Shown here piece by piece: positions 55,382 to 64,000 of a stretch of DNA of 64,000 bases. The position numbers and the translations under genes were made by a program. A model generated the notes under the pieces. The model was not told the DNA's origin and ran no database searches. It saw nothing but the letters and a program-made list of their open reading frames with translations. The DNA comes from an uncultured bacterium (lineage in GTDB: Bacteria; Bacteroidota; Bacteroidia; Bacteroidales; Rikenellaceae). Where the stretch lies: positions 62,001 through 126,000 of the forward strand of contig CAJMNH010000004.1 in the NCBI GenBank assembly GCA_905214725.1, written 5' to 3'. Positions within the stretch are counted from its first letter, which is position 1; each line of letters begins with the position of its first letter.

Positions 55382-56263
55382 CTATTCGGCGGACATCCGC
55401 TGCCAGACAAGCTGTGAAATCTCGGCGATCAACGCTGCCGATTCTTCATCGGAAAGACGGGTTTCGGTAACGTACACGCAGATCGCATAACCGCTTCCGT
55501 CTGGCAAAACGACATAACCCAAATCGTTGTCCGCGACCTTCAATCCCTGCGCATTGCGGTCCGACGAACCTGTTTTATGTCCTATCGCCACCCCTTCGGG
55601 AAGTCCTGCCCGCAGCTTATCCGTTCCGGTCGTCGTTTCGCACAAGGTTTTCCAAAGGAAATCGCGATATTCACAGGCGAAAAGATCGTTGTGCCGAAAA
55701 TAATCCATCAGCCGGGCCATCGCCTCCGGCGTCGCACGGTTAAGACGCTGCGCCTCGAAACGGCGGTACATCCGCTCCGTCGCCTGAAAGTCGAAGCCGC
55801 CGACGGGCAACGCATCCAGATAACGCTGCAACGACCCGATACCGCCGATCTCCCGAATCAGGCGGTCGCAGGCGCAATTATCGCTCTGCGCCACCGTATA
55901 ACGCAACAACTCTCCCACCGAAAACCATCCACCCGACGGATGCTCGTCGCGCAGCGGCGACCATGTATTCGGCCACAGATCGTCGGACGTCACTTCCAAC
56001 GGCATCGAAAGCGGCAGCCCCAGCGAATCGAGCCGCGCCAGCACGGCCAGCGCCAACGGAAATTTGAACGTGCTCATCGTCGGCATCGCCCGATCGCCGT
56101 TCAGAGAGACGATTACTCGGCCCTCGCGCACCACGGCGACCCCCACCTCGGCCTCGACACCGCGCACGGCACGGCATAAATCCCGTTTCAGGCCATGCGG
56201 CGTAACGAACCACAACGCCACCGCAGCGCACGCGAAAAGGAGAAGGAACCGGAGCCGTTTCAC
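55382..56263 (-). CDS. Class A beta-lactamase (subclass A2-like)
   Basis: A 293-residue periplasmic serine hydrolase with an N-terminal signal anchor (RFLLLFACAAVALWFV). All class A motifs are intact: Ser64-Thr-Phe-Lys67 (STFK), SDN at 127-129, a Glu163 in ATERM for deacylation, and KTG at 230-232 (GHKTGSSDRN). STFK with a T-E-x-M omega loop fits the CfxA/CblA/Per-like A2 branch known in Bacteroidota. Substrate range cannot be read from sequence. It starts 15 bases after aroB, so it is probably in the same transcript. Confidence 0.92.
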   Translation of the reverse strand: MKRLRFLLLFACAAVALWFVTPHGLKRDLCRAVRGVEAEVGVAVVREGRVIVSLNGDRAMPTMSTFKFPLALAVLARLDSLGLPLSMPLEVTSDDLWPNTWSPLRDEHPSGGWFSVGELLRYTVAQSDNCACDRLIREIGGIGSLQRYLDALPVGGFDFQATERMYRRFEAQRLNRATPEAMARLMDYFRHNDLFACEYRDFLWKTLCETTTGTDKLRAGLPEGVAIGHKTGSSDRNAQGLKVADNDLGYVVLPDGSGYAICVYVTETRLSDEESAALIAEISQLVWQRMSAE

Positions 56264-56278
56264 CGAATTATTCCGAAT

Positions 56279-57301
56279 TTAAATCGCTTTGACAATTTCC
56301 GACAGAGCCTCGAAAGTCAGCGTTCGCACTTGGCAGGCGCCGATTGCGGTCGGCAATACCAGATGAATCGTGCCGCCCTCGCTCTTCTTGTCTTTGGTCA
56401 CTGCCGCAAGCAGTTGTTCGACCGGCACCGGCGATTCGGTCGCAAACCCCAGCGCCGAAAGCAATCGGACGATCCGGTCGCACGTCTCAGCGGCCAGCAG
56501 GCCCAGCCGAACAGCCAATCGGGCGGCGATCGCCATGCCCACGGCAACCGCCTCGCCGTGATTCATCTCCCGCGAGCACTTCTCGACGGCATGACCGAAC
56601 GTATGACCCAGATTGAGTTTGCGCCGCTCGCCGCGCTCCCGCTCGTCGCGGCCGACAATGGCGGCTTTGAGCCGCACGGAGTGCACCACGATCTTGTCCA
56701 TCGCCTTCGGATCGTCGCACAGGCCGGCAACCCCCGACTGCTCGATCAACTCGAACAACGCCTTGTCGCCGATGATTCCGGCTTTTACCGCCTCGGCCAG
56801 TCCGGCGCGAATCTCCCGTCGGGGAAGCGTCGCGAAAAGCGACGTATCGCAAACGACGAACTGCGGCTGAGCGAAAACGCCCGCCATATTCTTGTACCCG
56901 TCCAGATTGACACCGTTCTTGCCGCCGACGCTCGCATCGACGTTTCCCAACAACGTGGTCGAAACGAACCCGAAGGGAATGCCTCGCATGTAAATCGACG
57001 CTACGAACCCCGTGACGTCGGTCACGATGCCGCCTCCGACGCCCAGCAGGAACGTCGTGCGGTCGGCGCCGCGGCGAATCAACTCGCGGCAAACATATTC
57101 CACCGTCTGCAAGGTCTTGTGCTCCTCGCCCTGCTCCATACAGATCGGATCGCAGCCGGTAAAAAGTTCGGGGCGGCAGCGGACGACGTTCCGATCCGTC
57201 AGGACGATCACCCGCCCTTCGGGAAGCAGGCGCGGCAACTCCTCGACGGCGCGTCCCACCACCACTCGGCTGCGTCCGGCAACTTGCAACGAATAACTCA
57301 T
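56279..57301 (-). CDS. aroB: 3-dehydroquinate synthase
   Basis: AroB is the second enzyme of the shikimate pathway; it uses NAD and a metal to cyclise DAHP. The 340-residue protein has GEEHKTL, LGVGGGIVTDVTGFVASIYMRGI, PTTLLGNVDASVGGKNGVN-like residues and the metal site LNLGHTFGHAVE and MNHGEAVAVGM. It heads a two-gene unit with the beta-lactamase and is divergent from typA. Confidence 0.96.
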   Translation of the reverse strand: MSYSLQVAGRSRVVVGRAVEELPRLLPEGRVIVLTDRNVVRCRPELFTGCDPICMEQGEEHKTLQTVEYVCRELIRRGADRTTFLLGVGGGIVTDVTGFVASIYMRGIPFGFVSTTLLGNVDASVGGKNGVNLDGYKNMAGVFAQPQFVVCDTSLFATLPRREIRAGLAEAVKAGIIGDKALFELIEQSGVAGLCDDPKAMDKIVVHSVRLKAAIVGRDERERGERRKLNLGHTFGHAVEKCSREMNHGEAVAVGMAIAARLAVRLGLLAAETCDRIVRLLSALGFATESPVPVEQLLAAVTKDKKSEGGTIHLVLPTAIGACQVRTLTFEALSEIVKAI

Positions 57302-57360
57302 AATCCAGATTACCTAAATGAATACCTGAACAAAAGTAAGATATTTTCCTGAGATTTTAT

Positions 57361-57368
57361 TACCTTTG
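57361..57368 (+). promoter_or_regulatory. -7 element for typA
   Basis: TACCTTTG is an exact TAnnTTTG match ending 25 bases before the typA ATG. Confidence 0.6.
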
Positions 57369-57393
57369 CCCCGATAAATATTCCAAGTAACAG

Positions 57394-59196
57394 ATGCAGA
57401 AATTACGCAATATTGCGATTATCGCCCATGTAGACCATGGAAAGACTACATTGGTCGATAAGATGATCCTTGCAGGAAATCTCCTGCGCGAGAACGCCCA
57501 GCAGAACGGCGAACTGATTATGGACAACAACGATTTGGAACGCGAACGAGGCATCACGATTCTCTCGAAAAACGTTTCGGTCATCTATAAGGACTACAAG
57601 ATCAATATCATAGACACCCCGGGACACGCCGATTTCGGCGGTGAGGTCGAACGCGTGCTCAACATGTGCGACGGCGTGCTGCTGCTGGTGGACGCCTTCG
57701 AAGGCACCATGCCGCAGACCCGTTTCGTATTGCAGAAAGCCCTTGCGCTCGGTAAGAAGCCCATCGTGGTAATCAACAAGGTCGACAAGCCCAACTGCCG
57801 TCCCGAAGTGGTCAACGAACAGGTCTTCGACCTGATGTTCACACTCGACGCCACCGAGGAGCAACTCGACTACAAAACGATCTACGGCTCGGCCAAACAG
57901 GGCTGGATGTCGCACGTCTGGACCGAACGCACCGATTCGATCGCTCCGTTGCTGGACGCCATTATCGACGAAATTCCGGCGCCCGAGATCGTCGAAGGAA
58001 CGCCGCAGATGCTCATCACCTCGCTCGAATATTCGCCTTACGTGGGGCGGATCGCAGTGGGCAAGGTGACGCGAGGATCGCTCAAGGCGGGTCAAAACGT
58101 CACGCTGGCCAAGCGCGACGGGGAGACGATGATCAAAACCCGCATCCGCGACCTGACGGTTTTCGAAGGACTGGGTAAAAAAAAGGTCGAAGAGGTTCCC
58201 TGCGGAGAGATCTGCGCACTGGTGGGCATCGAGGGATTCGAAATCGGCGACACGATCTGCGACTACGAAAATCCCGAACCGCTGCCCCCTATCCAGATCG
58301 ACGAACCCACGATGTCGATGCTCTTCACGATCAACAACTCGCCCTTTTTCGGCAAGGACGGCAAATACGTCACTTCGCGCCACCTCAAGGAGCGTCTGGA
58401 CCGCGAATTGGAGAAGAACCTCGCCCTGCGCGTCGAACCCGGGCAGAACGCCGATTCGTTCGTCGTTTACGGCCGCGGCGTGCTGCACCTGTCGGTGCTG
58501 ATCGAAACCATGCGCCGCGAGGGTTACGAGTTACAGGTCGGCCAGCCGAAGGTGATCGTCAAGGAGATCGACGGCGTAAAATGCGAGCCGATCGAGGAGA
58601 TGACCGTCGACTGTCCCGACGAATATGCCGGCACGGTAATCGAGCTGGCGACCAAACGCAAAGGCACCCTCACGAATATGGAATCGGCCAACGGCCGCAC
58701 GCGGCTCGAGTTCGCGATCCCTTCGCGCGGTATTATCGGTCTTCGGTCGAACATGCTGACCGCCACTGCCGGCGAGGCGATCATGACCCATCGTCTGAAG
58801 GATTTCGAACCGTGGACGGGCGAGATCGAGATGCGCACCAACGGTTCGCTGATCGCATCGGAAACCGGCACGGCCTACGCCTATTCGATCGACAAACTGC
58901 AGGATCGCGGCCGCTTCTTCATCGCACCGATGGATTCCGTCTACGAAGGTCAGGTCATCGGAGAAAGCACACGGTCGGGCGACATTACGGTCAACGTGAC
59001 CAAAGCCAAGCAGCTCACCAACATGCGCGCCTCGGGATCGGACGACAAGACAGCGATCGTTCCGCCCAAAATCTTTTCGCTGGAGGAGGCGCTCGAATAC
59101 ATCAAGGAGGACGAATACGTCGAGGTAACCCCTCATGCCATGCGCCTGCGGAAGATTCTGCTCCACGAAGTAGATCGCAAACGCGCATCGAAATAA
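57394..59196 (+). CDS. typA: Translational GTPase TypA/BipA
   Basis: A 600-residue ribosome-associated GTPase of the EF-G group, involved in stress and cold adaptation. Motifs: [10 protein letters not shown] (G1, residues 10-19), RERGITI (G2), [11 protein letters not shown] (G3), [11 protein letters not shown] (G4). Domains II, III, V and the TypA-specific C-terminal domain follow ([30 protein letters not shown]). Confidence 0.97.
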   Translation: MQKLRNIAIIAHVDHGKTTLVDKMILAGNLLRENAQQNGELIMDNNDLERERGITILSKNVSVIYKDYKINIIDTPGHADFGGEVERVLNMCDGVLLLVDAFEGTMPQTRFVLQKALALGKKPIVVINKVDKPNCRPEVVNEQVFDLMFTLDATEEQLDYKTIYGSAKQGWMSHVWTERTDSIAPLLDAIIDEIPAPEIVEGTPQMLITSLEYSPYVGRIAVGKVTRGSLKAGQNVTLAKRDGETMIKTRIRDLTVFEGLGKKKVEEVPCGEICALVGIEGFEIGDTICDYENPEPLPPIQIDEPTMSMLFTINNSPFFGKDGKYVTSRHLKERLDRELEKNLALRVEPGQNADSFVVYGRGVLHLSVLIETMRREGYELQVGQPKVIVKEIDGVKCEPIEEMTVDCPDEYAGTVIELATKRKGTLTNMESANGRTRLEFAIPSRGIIGLRSNMLTATAGEAIMTHRLKDFEPWTGEIEMRTNGSLIASETGTAYAYSIDKLQDRGRFFIAPMDSVYEGQVIGESTRSGDITVNVTKAKQLTNMRASGSDDKTAIVPPKIFSLEEALEYIKEDEYVEVTPHAMRLRKILLHEVDRKRASK

Positions 59197-59209
59197 AGTC
59201 GCCCGACAG

Positions 59210-59523
59210 ATGGATCATTTCACGCTCTCGCTGACCGTAGGAGCCGTTGTGGGACTGTTGGACGTCGTCCCGATGATTTTTCAGAAATTATCGGCCCGTT
59301 CGTGTCTCTCGGCGTTTTTCATCTATTTCTTTGCCTCCGTCATCGTCTTTCACGGCCGTCTGCCTACCTGCCGTGGTGGGCGCAGGGAATGGCCGTCGTA
59401 CTGATGCTGATGATTCCCGTGCTGTTCACCTTTTCGGGCAAGGAACGCAAAGCGATCCCCGTCGTACTGTTCAACGCACTGTTTTTCGGATTTCTGATTT
59501 CGGCGGCGGAACGTTACCTCTGA
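59210..59523 (+). pseudogene. Small membrane protein gene with apparent frameshift
   Basis: The frame from ATG 59210 reads DHFTLSLTVGAVVGLLDVVP then two hydrophobic stretches up to FASVIVFHG, and then turns into Arg-rich nonsense ending near 59404. From about 59360 the adjacent frame reads AYLPWWAQGMAVVLMLMIPV and continues hydrophobic to AERYL at 59523. Joined, they give about 104 residues with three or four membrane helices, resembling a short Bacteroidota membrane family. The shift lies near 59355-59365. It is 13 bases after typA. Sequencing error is the alternative. Confidence 0.6.
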
Positions 59524-59576
59524 CGAATACGAGCGGAATTTTTACGTTCAGCCGCCATTTTCGTATGACGCAATGA

Positions 59577-59945
59577 TCACGACTGTCGCAATGTCGCATA
59601 GGAGAGAATGTGCCACGTGAGGCCGACGGCAAGCAGCAACAATCCGAGCTGCGCCCACCACCATTCGCCGACCACGCCGAAAATGCAGTAGAGCAACGTC
59701 GCCCAGATCAACGTGACGGAGACGACTTTGGCCCTCAACGGAATGGCACGGTATTCTCTGAAATTACGGATATAGCGCCCCAGACAGGGATGCGCCAACA
59801 ATCGGTCGTAAAGGTGCGGCGAAGAGCGGTAGAACGCCCATGCCGCAAGCAGCAGAAAAGGCGTAGTGGGCAGCAGCGGCACGAAGATACCGACAATGCC
59901 CAGCACGAGTGCGGCCCATCCAAGGAGTAAACAGAGCGTTTTCAC
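59577..59945 (-). CDS. YbaN-family (DUF454) membrane protein
   Basis: A 122-residue inner-membrane protein with two or three helices. The opening GWAALVLGIVGIFVPLLPTTPFLLLAAW followed by a loop with SSPHLYDRLLAHPCLGRYIRNF is the DUF454/YbaN signature. Function unknown; in some bacteria family members sit near haem or nucleotide metabolism genes, but no such link is seen here. It is divergent from rpiB. Confidence 0.9.
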   Translation of the reverse strand: MKTLCLLLGWAALVLGIVGIFVPLLPTTPFLLLAAWAFYRSSPHLYDRLLAHPCLGRYIRNFREYRAIPLRAKVVSVTLIWATLLYCIFGVVGEWWWAQLGLLLLAVGLTWHILSYATLRQS

Positions 59946-59981
59946 CGTACAAAAATAAAGGTTTATTCAATATTGTTAGTA

Positions 59982-59989
59982 TATTTGTA
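59982..59989 (+). promoter_or_regulatory. -7 element for rpiB
   Basis: TATATTTG is an exact TAnnTTTG match 52 bases before the ATG at 60042. Confidence 0.6.
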
Positions 59990-60041
59990 TACGAAAAACA
60001 ATACCAAAAACGACGTTTGAAAACTAAATCAATCTTACGAT

Positions 60042-60488
60042 ATGGATAAAAAATTAGGAATTGCCAGCGATCATGCGGGTTATGAAATGAAAGAGTTCCT
60101 GATCGGCTATTTGGGCGCCAAGGGATACGACGTGTACGATTTCGGCACCGACTCGCCCGAAGCGGTCGATTATGCGGATTTCGCCCACCCGCTGGCCGAA
60201 GCGGTCGAGAAGGGCGAATTCGAACGCGCCATCGCCCTCTGCGGCTCGGGAGAGGGAATGACGATCACGCTCAACAAGCATCAGGGCATCCGCGCCGGTC
60301 TGGTTTGGCGCAAAGAGATCGCCGAACTGATTAAGAAACACAACAACGCCAACATTATCGTGCTGCCGGCGCGCTTCATCTCGAACGACGAAGCGGTGGA
60401 ATTTATCGAGACCTATTTCGCCGCGGAATTCGAAGGCGGACGCCACGAACGACGCATCGCCAAGATTCCGGTAAAGTGCGGCGAATAA
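60042..60488 (+). CDS. rpiB: Ribose-5-phosphate isomerase B
   Basis: RpiB interconverts ribose 5-phosphate and ribulose 5-phosphate in the pentose-phosphate pathway. The 148-residue protein has SDHAGYEMKEFL, the catalytic Cys in ALCGSGEGMTI and the anion-binding NANIIVLPARFIS segment. It is convergent with ispE. Confidence 0.96.
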   Translation: MDKKLGIASDHAGYEMKEFLIGYLGAKGYDVYDFGTDSPEAVDYADFAHPLAEAVEKGEFERAIALCGSGEGMTITLNKHQGIRAGLVWRKEIAELIKKHNNANIIVLPARFISNDEAVEFIETYFAAEFEGGRHERRIAKIPVKCGE

Positions 60489-60525
60489 TCCTTCATACGG
60501 TTGGCCGACACGGTCGAAACGACCC

Positions 60526-61344
60526 TCACAACCGCTCTCTATGGAGAAATACCCCGTCGAAAGGCGGGGTATAGTTTTGCGCCCGATCGGGATCGTCGAA
60601 CAGGCCGAAGAGCGCCGAGCCGCTGCCCGACATCGAAGCATAGACGGCTCCCGCCGCCAGCAGACTCTTCTTGAACACAGCCAGCCGCGGATGCGCGGCG
60701 AAGACATGCGGTTCAAAGTCGTTTTTTATCCTTCCCTGCCACTCGGCGACGGGGAGTTGCAGCAACTCTTCGAGCGGTTCGGCCGGAACTGCCGGATGCA
60801 CGCCGGCGTACGCCTCCCGTGTGGAGACCATCTCGTCCGGTTTCACGACCAAGAGCGTCCATCCGCCGAGCGCCGGACGAACGGGCCGCATCACCTCGCC
60901 CCGACCCGTACAGTGCTGCGGAGCGTTGCGCACGAAAAAGGCCGTGTCGCTGCCCAACGCCGCCGCGCAACCGATCTGTTCAACCTCCGATAACCGCAGG
61001 CCGAACAACGCGTCGATTCCCAGCACGACCGCCGTCGCATCGGACGATCCGCTGCCCAATCCCGCGCCATAGGGCACGCGCTTATCGAGCGTGAGCCGCA
61101 CCGGACCGACGCCGTAACGTTCATGCATCAGCCGCCACGCCCTCAGGCAGATGTTCTCCGACGGCGGACAATCGACCGGCAACCCCCGCTGCACGAACGC
61201 CACTTCGGCGGCCGGTTCGATTTCCAGTTCATCGTAAAGTCCCCGCACGGGCACCATCACCGTCGACAGGTCGTGAAAACCGTCGGGCCGCCGGCGAAGC
61301 ACGTCCAGTCCGATATTGATTTTGCAATTGGCTCGTAATTTCAT
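60526..61344 (-). CDS. ispE: 4-diphosphocytidyl-2-C-methyl-D-erythritol kinase
   Basis: IspE phosphorylates CDP-methylerythritol, the step before IspF in the non-mevalonate pathway. The 272-residue GHMP kinase has the substrate motif ANCKINIGLDVLRRRPDGFHDL, the phosphate loop VPYGAGLGSGSSDA and the late MSGSGSALFGLF motif. Its last codons contain a hairpin that may terminate the convergent rpiB transcript. Confidence 0.96.
   Translation of the reverse strand: MKLRANCKINIGLDVLRRRPDGFHDLSTVMVPVRGLYDELEIEPAAEVAFVQRGLPVDCPPSENICLRAWRLMHERYGVGPVRLTLDKRVPYGAGLGSGSSDATAVVLGIDALFGLRLSEVEQIGCAAALGSDTAFFVRNAPQHCTGRGEVMRPVRPALGGWTLLVVKPDEMVSTREAYAGVHPAVPAEPLEELLQLPVAEWQGRIKNDFEPHVFAAHPRLAVFKKSLLAAGAVYASMSGSGSALFGLFDDPDRAQNYTPPFDGVFLHRERL
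60550..60577 (+). terminator. Possible rpiB terminator inside the ispE 3' end
   Basis: TACCCCG (60550-60556) pairs with CGGGGTA (60565-60571) across an 8-base loop, followed by TAGTTTT, within the final codons of ispE on the other strand. Confidence 0.5.
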
Positions 61345-61501
61345 AGGATGCGATTTAGCTCGACAAAATTAAGATAAATTCCCGATACCGGATGCCGAAT
61401 TCCGAAAATTCCTACCCTTCGGCTGCGCCGTAGATACTCCGCCTCGGCAAAATCGCAAATGAAATTTGCTTTTGCGCTCGGCTTATTCGTATCTTTACCG
61501 C

Positions 61502-62473
61502 ATGAAATTCCGTACTGAAATCGAAATCCGCCCTTACGACCGGCAACTTTCGTACGACGACCGTTTGCTGGCGCTCGGTTCCTGTTTCGCCACCGAGATC
61601 GGCAGGCGGCTCGCCGAAGCGAAATTCCGCATTGCGGTCAACCCTTCGGGCGTGCTGTTCAATCCGCTGTCGGTTGTCCGCGCGCTGCGGCGTTACCACA
61701 ACGAACGTCCGGTCGCGAAGGAAGAGTTGCAGCAAACCGACGGGCGATGGTTCCATTACGACTTTCACGGATCGCTTTCGGGCGCGACGCCGGACGAGGC
61801 GCTGACACGGATCAATACGGCCGTCGCCGAAGGGACACGTGCGCTGCGCGAAGCCTCGGTCGTCCTGCTGACGCTGGGCACGGCATGGGTCTATGAACGC
61901 ACGGATACGGGCGACGCCGTCGCCAACTGCCACAAACAGCCTGCCGACCGGTTCCGACGACGCCGACTTACGGTCGAAGAGATCGTCTCGGAGATCGAAA
62001 ACGCATTGTCCGCCGAATTGAGCGGGAAACAGATTCTGCTGACCGTCAGTCCCGTCCGTCACTTGGGCGATGGACTGACGGGCAACACCGTAAGCAAAGC
62101 CGTGCTGCGGCTCGCGGCCGAGGAACTGTCCGAACGACACGCGCAGATCGCCTACTTTCCTGCTTACGAAATCCTCTGCGACGACCTGCGCGACTACCGC
62201 TTTTACGCCGACGATCTGGTTCACCCCTCGTCGCAGGCGGTCGCATACATCTGGAAGCATTTTTGCGAGGCGTTGCTTACGCCCGACGCGCGGCAACTGC
62301 TGCCCCGCATCGCCGAGGTGACCGCCGCAGCCCGTCACCGGCCGCTCCATCCGACCGCCGAAGCCTACCGCGCTTTCTGCCGCCGCCAACTGGAAGCCAT
62401 CGACCGGCTACCGGAAGCGGATTTCACGGAAGAAACGGCGTTTTTTCGCCGCCAAATCGAAATTAATTCCTAA
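61502..62473 (+). CDS. GSCFA-domain protein
   Basis: A 323-residue protein named for the motif LALGSCFATEIG (residues 24-35). Further family blocks are NPSGVLFNPLSV, TLGTAWVYE, LTVSPVRHLGDG, YFPAYEILCDDLRDYRFYADDLVHPS; the Gly-Ser, Asn and Asp-His positions suggest an SGNH-like esterase fold. Substrate unknown; a polysaccharide link is often assumed. ATG 61502 was chosen; a TATCTTTA word four bases upstream suggests a very short leader. The next gene starts 21 bases downstream. Confidence 0.9.
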   Translation: MKFRTEIEIRPYDRQLSYDDRLLALGSCFATEIGRRLAEAKFRIAVNPSGVLFNPLSVVRALRRYHNERPVAKEELQQTDGRWFHYDFHGSLSGATPDEALTRINTAVAEGTRALREASVVLLTLGTAWVYERTDTGDAVANCHKQPADRFRRRRLTVEEIVSEIENALSAELSGKQILLTVSPVRHLGDGLTGNTVSKAVLRLAAEELSERHAQIAYFPAYEILCDDLRDYRFYADDLVHPSSQAVAYIWKHFCEALLTPDARQLLPRIAEVTAAARHRPLHPTAEAYRAFCRRQLEAIDRLPEADFTEETAFFRRQIEINS

Positions 62474-62478
62474 ATTTG
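62471..62478 (+). promoter_or_regulatory. -7-like element before the phosphatase-family gene
   Basis: TAAATTTG is an exact TAnnTTTG match ending 16 bases before ATG 62495; it overlaps the GSCFA stop codon, so the gene may have its own start in addition to read-through. Confidence 0.5.
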
Positions 62479-62494
62479 TCGTTCAATAGATGCT

Positions 62495-64000
62495 ATGATG
62501 AAATTCCGATATTTTCTACCGATTCTCACCCTTCTCGCATCGTTCCGAGCCGTAGCGGCGGAGACGCCCAAACTGGTTGTCCAGATCGTCGTCAGCTCGA
62601 TGCGCGCCGAAGACCTGAACCGTTATGCCGAAAATTTTTCCGACGACGGTTTTTTGCGTCTCGTACGCGGCGGCACCTTCTATCCCGAAAGCCATTACGA
62701 CTATCTGCATACCTCGACCCCCGTCTCGCTGGCAACGCTTACCACGGGCGCCAACCCTTCGGTACACGGCATCATCGCCGAACGTTGGATCGACTATGTG
62801 AACAACAACGTCGTGGAGCTTACCAAGGACCGCACGACGATGGGCATCGAGTGCGACGCCGGCATCGGCGACTGCTCTCCCCGCAATCTGGTGGCCCCGA
62901 CGCTGGGCGAAAGTCTTCAGCAGAGTTCGCCCAAGAGCCTCGTCGCCACCGTGGCGCTCGATCCCGCATCGGCCGTCGTCGCAGGAGGCTATACGCGCAA
63001 CGTCTTCTGGATGGACGCGCCGCGCGCCAACTGGATCACCTCGTCGTTCTACACCGAAACCCTGCCTGCGTGGGCCCGAAAATACAATCTCGGCCGTGAG
63101 ATTCTGGGATATATCCCCTTTGCGTGGGAATTGAAATACCCTCGCGACCGTTACCGGAATTCGCAAAGCACGGTCATCGACCTCAACCGACCCGAACATC
63201 TGCGCCGCAAACGCCATCGTCCGACGACGATCGAACCCGAAAAAGCCGTGCCGACAATCCCCTCCGGTATCGAAAGACTGCTTTACACCCCGTCAGGGAA
63301 CTCCGTCACGCTGGCCTTCGCACAACAGATACTCACACAGATGCGGCTGGGCAAGGACGCAGCGCCCGATCTGCTGAACATCTGTCTGGATGCACCGCGC
63401 CGCATCGCCGAGTGTTACGGTCCCGAATCGATCGAAGTCGAGGACATGTACTACCGGCTCGACGAAGAGTTGGCGCAATTTCTGAACTACCTTTTCGCGC
63501 AGATCAACCCCGAAGAGGTGGTCGTAGTGCTTACCTCCGACCACGGCACCAGTCCGTCGTACGACGCCGGCGTCTTCGAGCGCGATCGCTTCAACGCCGC
63601 ACAGTTTCAGGTGATCGTCAACAGTTTTCTCTGCGCCCAGCACGGCCCCGGCCAGTGGGTCGTCGATTACGAGGACAACAACCTCTACCTCAACCATACG
63701 CTCATCTACAACAAGGGGCTGGATCTGGCCGCCATCCAGAACGAAGCGGCGACCTTCGCCATGCAGTTCCGCGGCGTATCGCACGCGCTGTCGTCGACAG
63801 CCATGCGGTCGAGTTATTTCGGAAGCGGTTACGGCGAGAAGATGCAGAACAGTTTCTATCCCCGCCGTTCGGGCGACGTGGTCATCAACCTCATGCCCGG
63901 CTGCATCGAAGAACGACCGGACGTCCGGTCGAAATCGGGTTCGATGTACGGCTACGACACCACCGTGCCGCTGATCTTCTACGGCGGCCGCATCCCCGCC
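62495..64000 (+). CDS. Alkaline-phosphatase-family protein (type I phosphodiesterase-like), cut by window edge
   Basis: The first 502 residues of an exported metallohydrolase; the rest lies beyond the window. The signal peptide is MMKFRYFLPILTLLASFRAVAAE. TSTPVSLATLTTGANPSVHGI holds the Thr/Ser nucleophile region and HGI of PafA-like enzymes, VVVVLTSDHGTSPS the metal-binding Asp-His, and GYDTTVPLIFYG the later His/Thr-type motif region. Such enzymes cleave phosphate mono- or diesters in the periplasm. It is close behind the GSCFA gene. Confidence 0.88.
   Translation, partial: MMKFRYFLPILTLLASFRAVAAETPKLVVQIVVSSMRAEDLNRYAENFSDDGFLRLVRGGTFYPESHYDYLHTSTPVSLATLTTGANPSVHGIIAERWIDYVNNNVVELTKDRTTMGIECDAGIGDCSPRNLVAPTLGESLQQSSPKSLVATVALDPASAVVAGGYTRNVFWMDAPRANWITSSFYTETLPAWARKYNLGREILGYIPFAWELKYPRDRYRNSQSTVIDLNRPEHLRRKRHRPTTIEPEKAVPTIPSGIERLLYTPSGNSVTLAFAQQILTQMRLGKDAAPDLLNICLDAPRRIAECYGPESIEVEDMYYRLDEELAQFLNYLFAQINPEEVVVVLTSDHGTSPSYDAGVFERDRFNAAQFQVIVNSFLCAQHGPGQWVVDYEDNNLYLNHTLIYNKGLDLAAIQNEAATFAMQFRGVSHALSSTAMRSSYFGSGYGEKMQNSFYPRRSGDVVINLMPGCIEERPDVRSKSGSMYGYDTTVPLIFYGGRIPA

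Overview
The window looks like chromosome from a gut member of the Bacteroidota, most likely an Alistipes-like Rikenellaceae. The evidence is the Bacteroidota-type -7 promoter element TAnnTTTG in front of many genes, NigD-like and BACON-type lipoproteins, TonB/SusC-like outer-membrane barrels, a PPi-dependent phosphofructokinase, a GSCFA protein, and high-GC coding sequence separated by AT-rich gaps. Species assignment is inference. There is no rRNA, CRISPR array, intact insertion sequence or prophage. One tRNA gene (Arg, anticodon CCG) is present.

Layout. 1-4.4 kb: a cut-off C69 dipeptidase, a PLP-homeostasis protein, an MGMT-like protein, the ribosome GTPase Obg, a HAD phosphatase and alanine dehydrogenase. 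4.4-9.5 kb: two divergent outer-membrane barrels sharing one promoter region. 9.5-13.7 kb: PepD, an Mrr-type endonuclease, IspF, a 44-residue orphan protein with its own promoter and terminator, a small lipoprotein and a cold-shock protein. 13.8-19 kb: PPi-phosphofructokinase, a TPR protein, a DEAD-box helicase with a long leader, and a cation/proton antiporter. 19-23.5 kb: a large hybrid histidine kinase, a SLOG-fold protein and two small envelope proteins. 23.6-29.3 kb: an etfB-etfA-acyl-CoA dehydrogenase operon, then purA and an OmpA lipoprotein. 29.5-36.4 kb: a TIR-domain fusion protein, ligA, dapA, a DUF4919 protein and a C11 (clostripain-like) lipoprotein peptidase. 36.4-43.5 kb: smpB-HAD-tsaB, dnaG followed by a fluoride riboswitch and crcB, and uvrB. 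43.6-48.5 kb: ribE, a histidine kinase, lgt, a SPOR protein and gtrA in one orientation, a catalytically dead S24-type repressor and tRNA-Arg. 48.7-51.4 kb: an ECF sigma factor, a membrane-anchored barrel fusion protein and a divergent NigD-like lipoprotein. 51.5-64 kb: ruvB, an outer-membrane lipoprotein, malic enzyme, aroB with a class A beta-lactamase, typA, a frameshifted membrane protein, rpiB, ispE, a GSCFA protein and a cut-off alkaline-phosphatase-family protein.

Most of the window is housekeeping. The items most worth a second look are the TIR fusion (29.5-30.5 kb), the ECF sigma divergon with a 10-bp inverted repeat (48.7-51.4 kb), the 44-residue orphan gene (12.7-12.9 kb), the fluoride riboswitch just behind dnaG, the subclass A2-like beta-lactamase behind aroB, promoters that imply leaderless uvrB and ruvB mRNAs, and two small genes that appear to be frameshifted.
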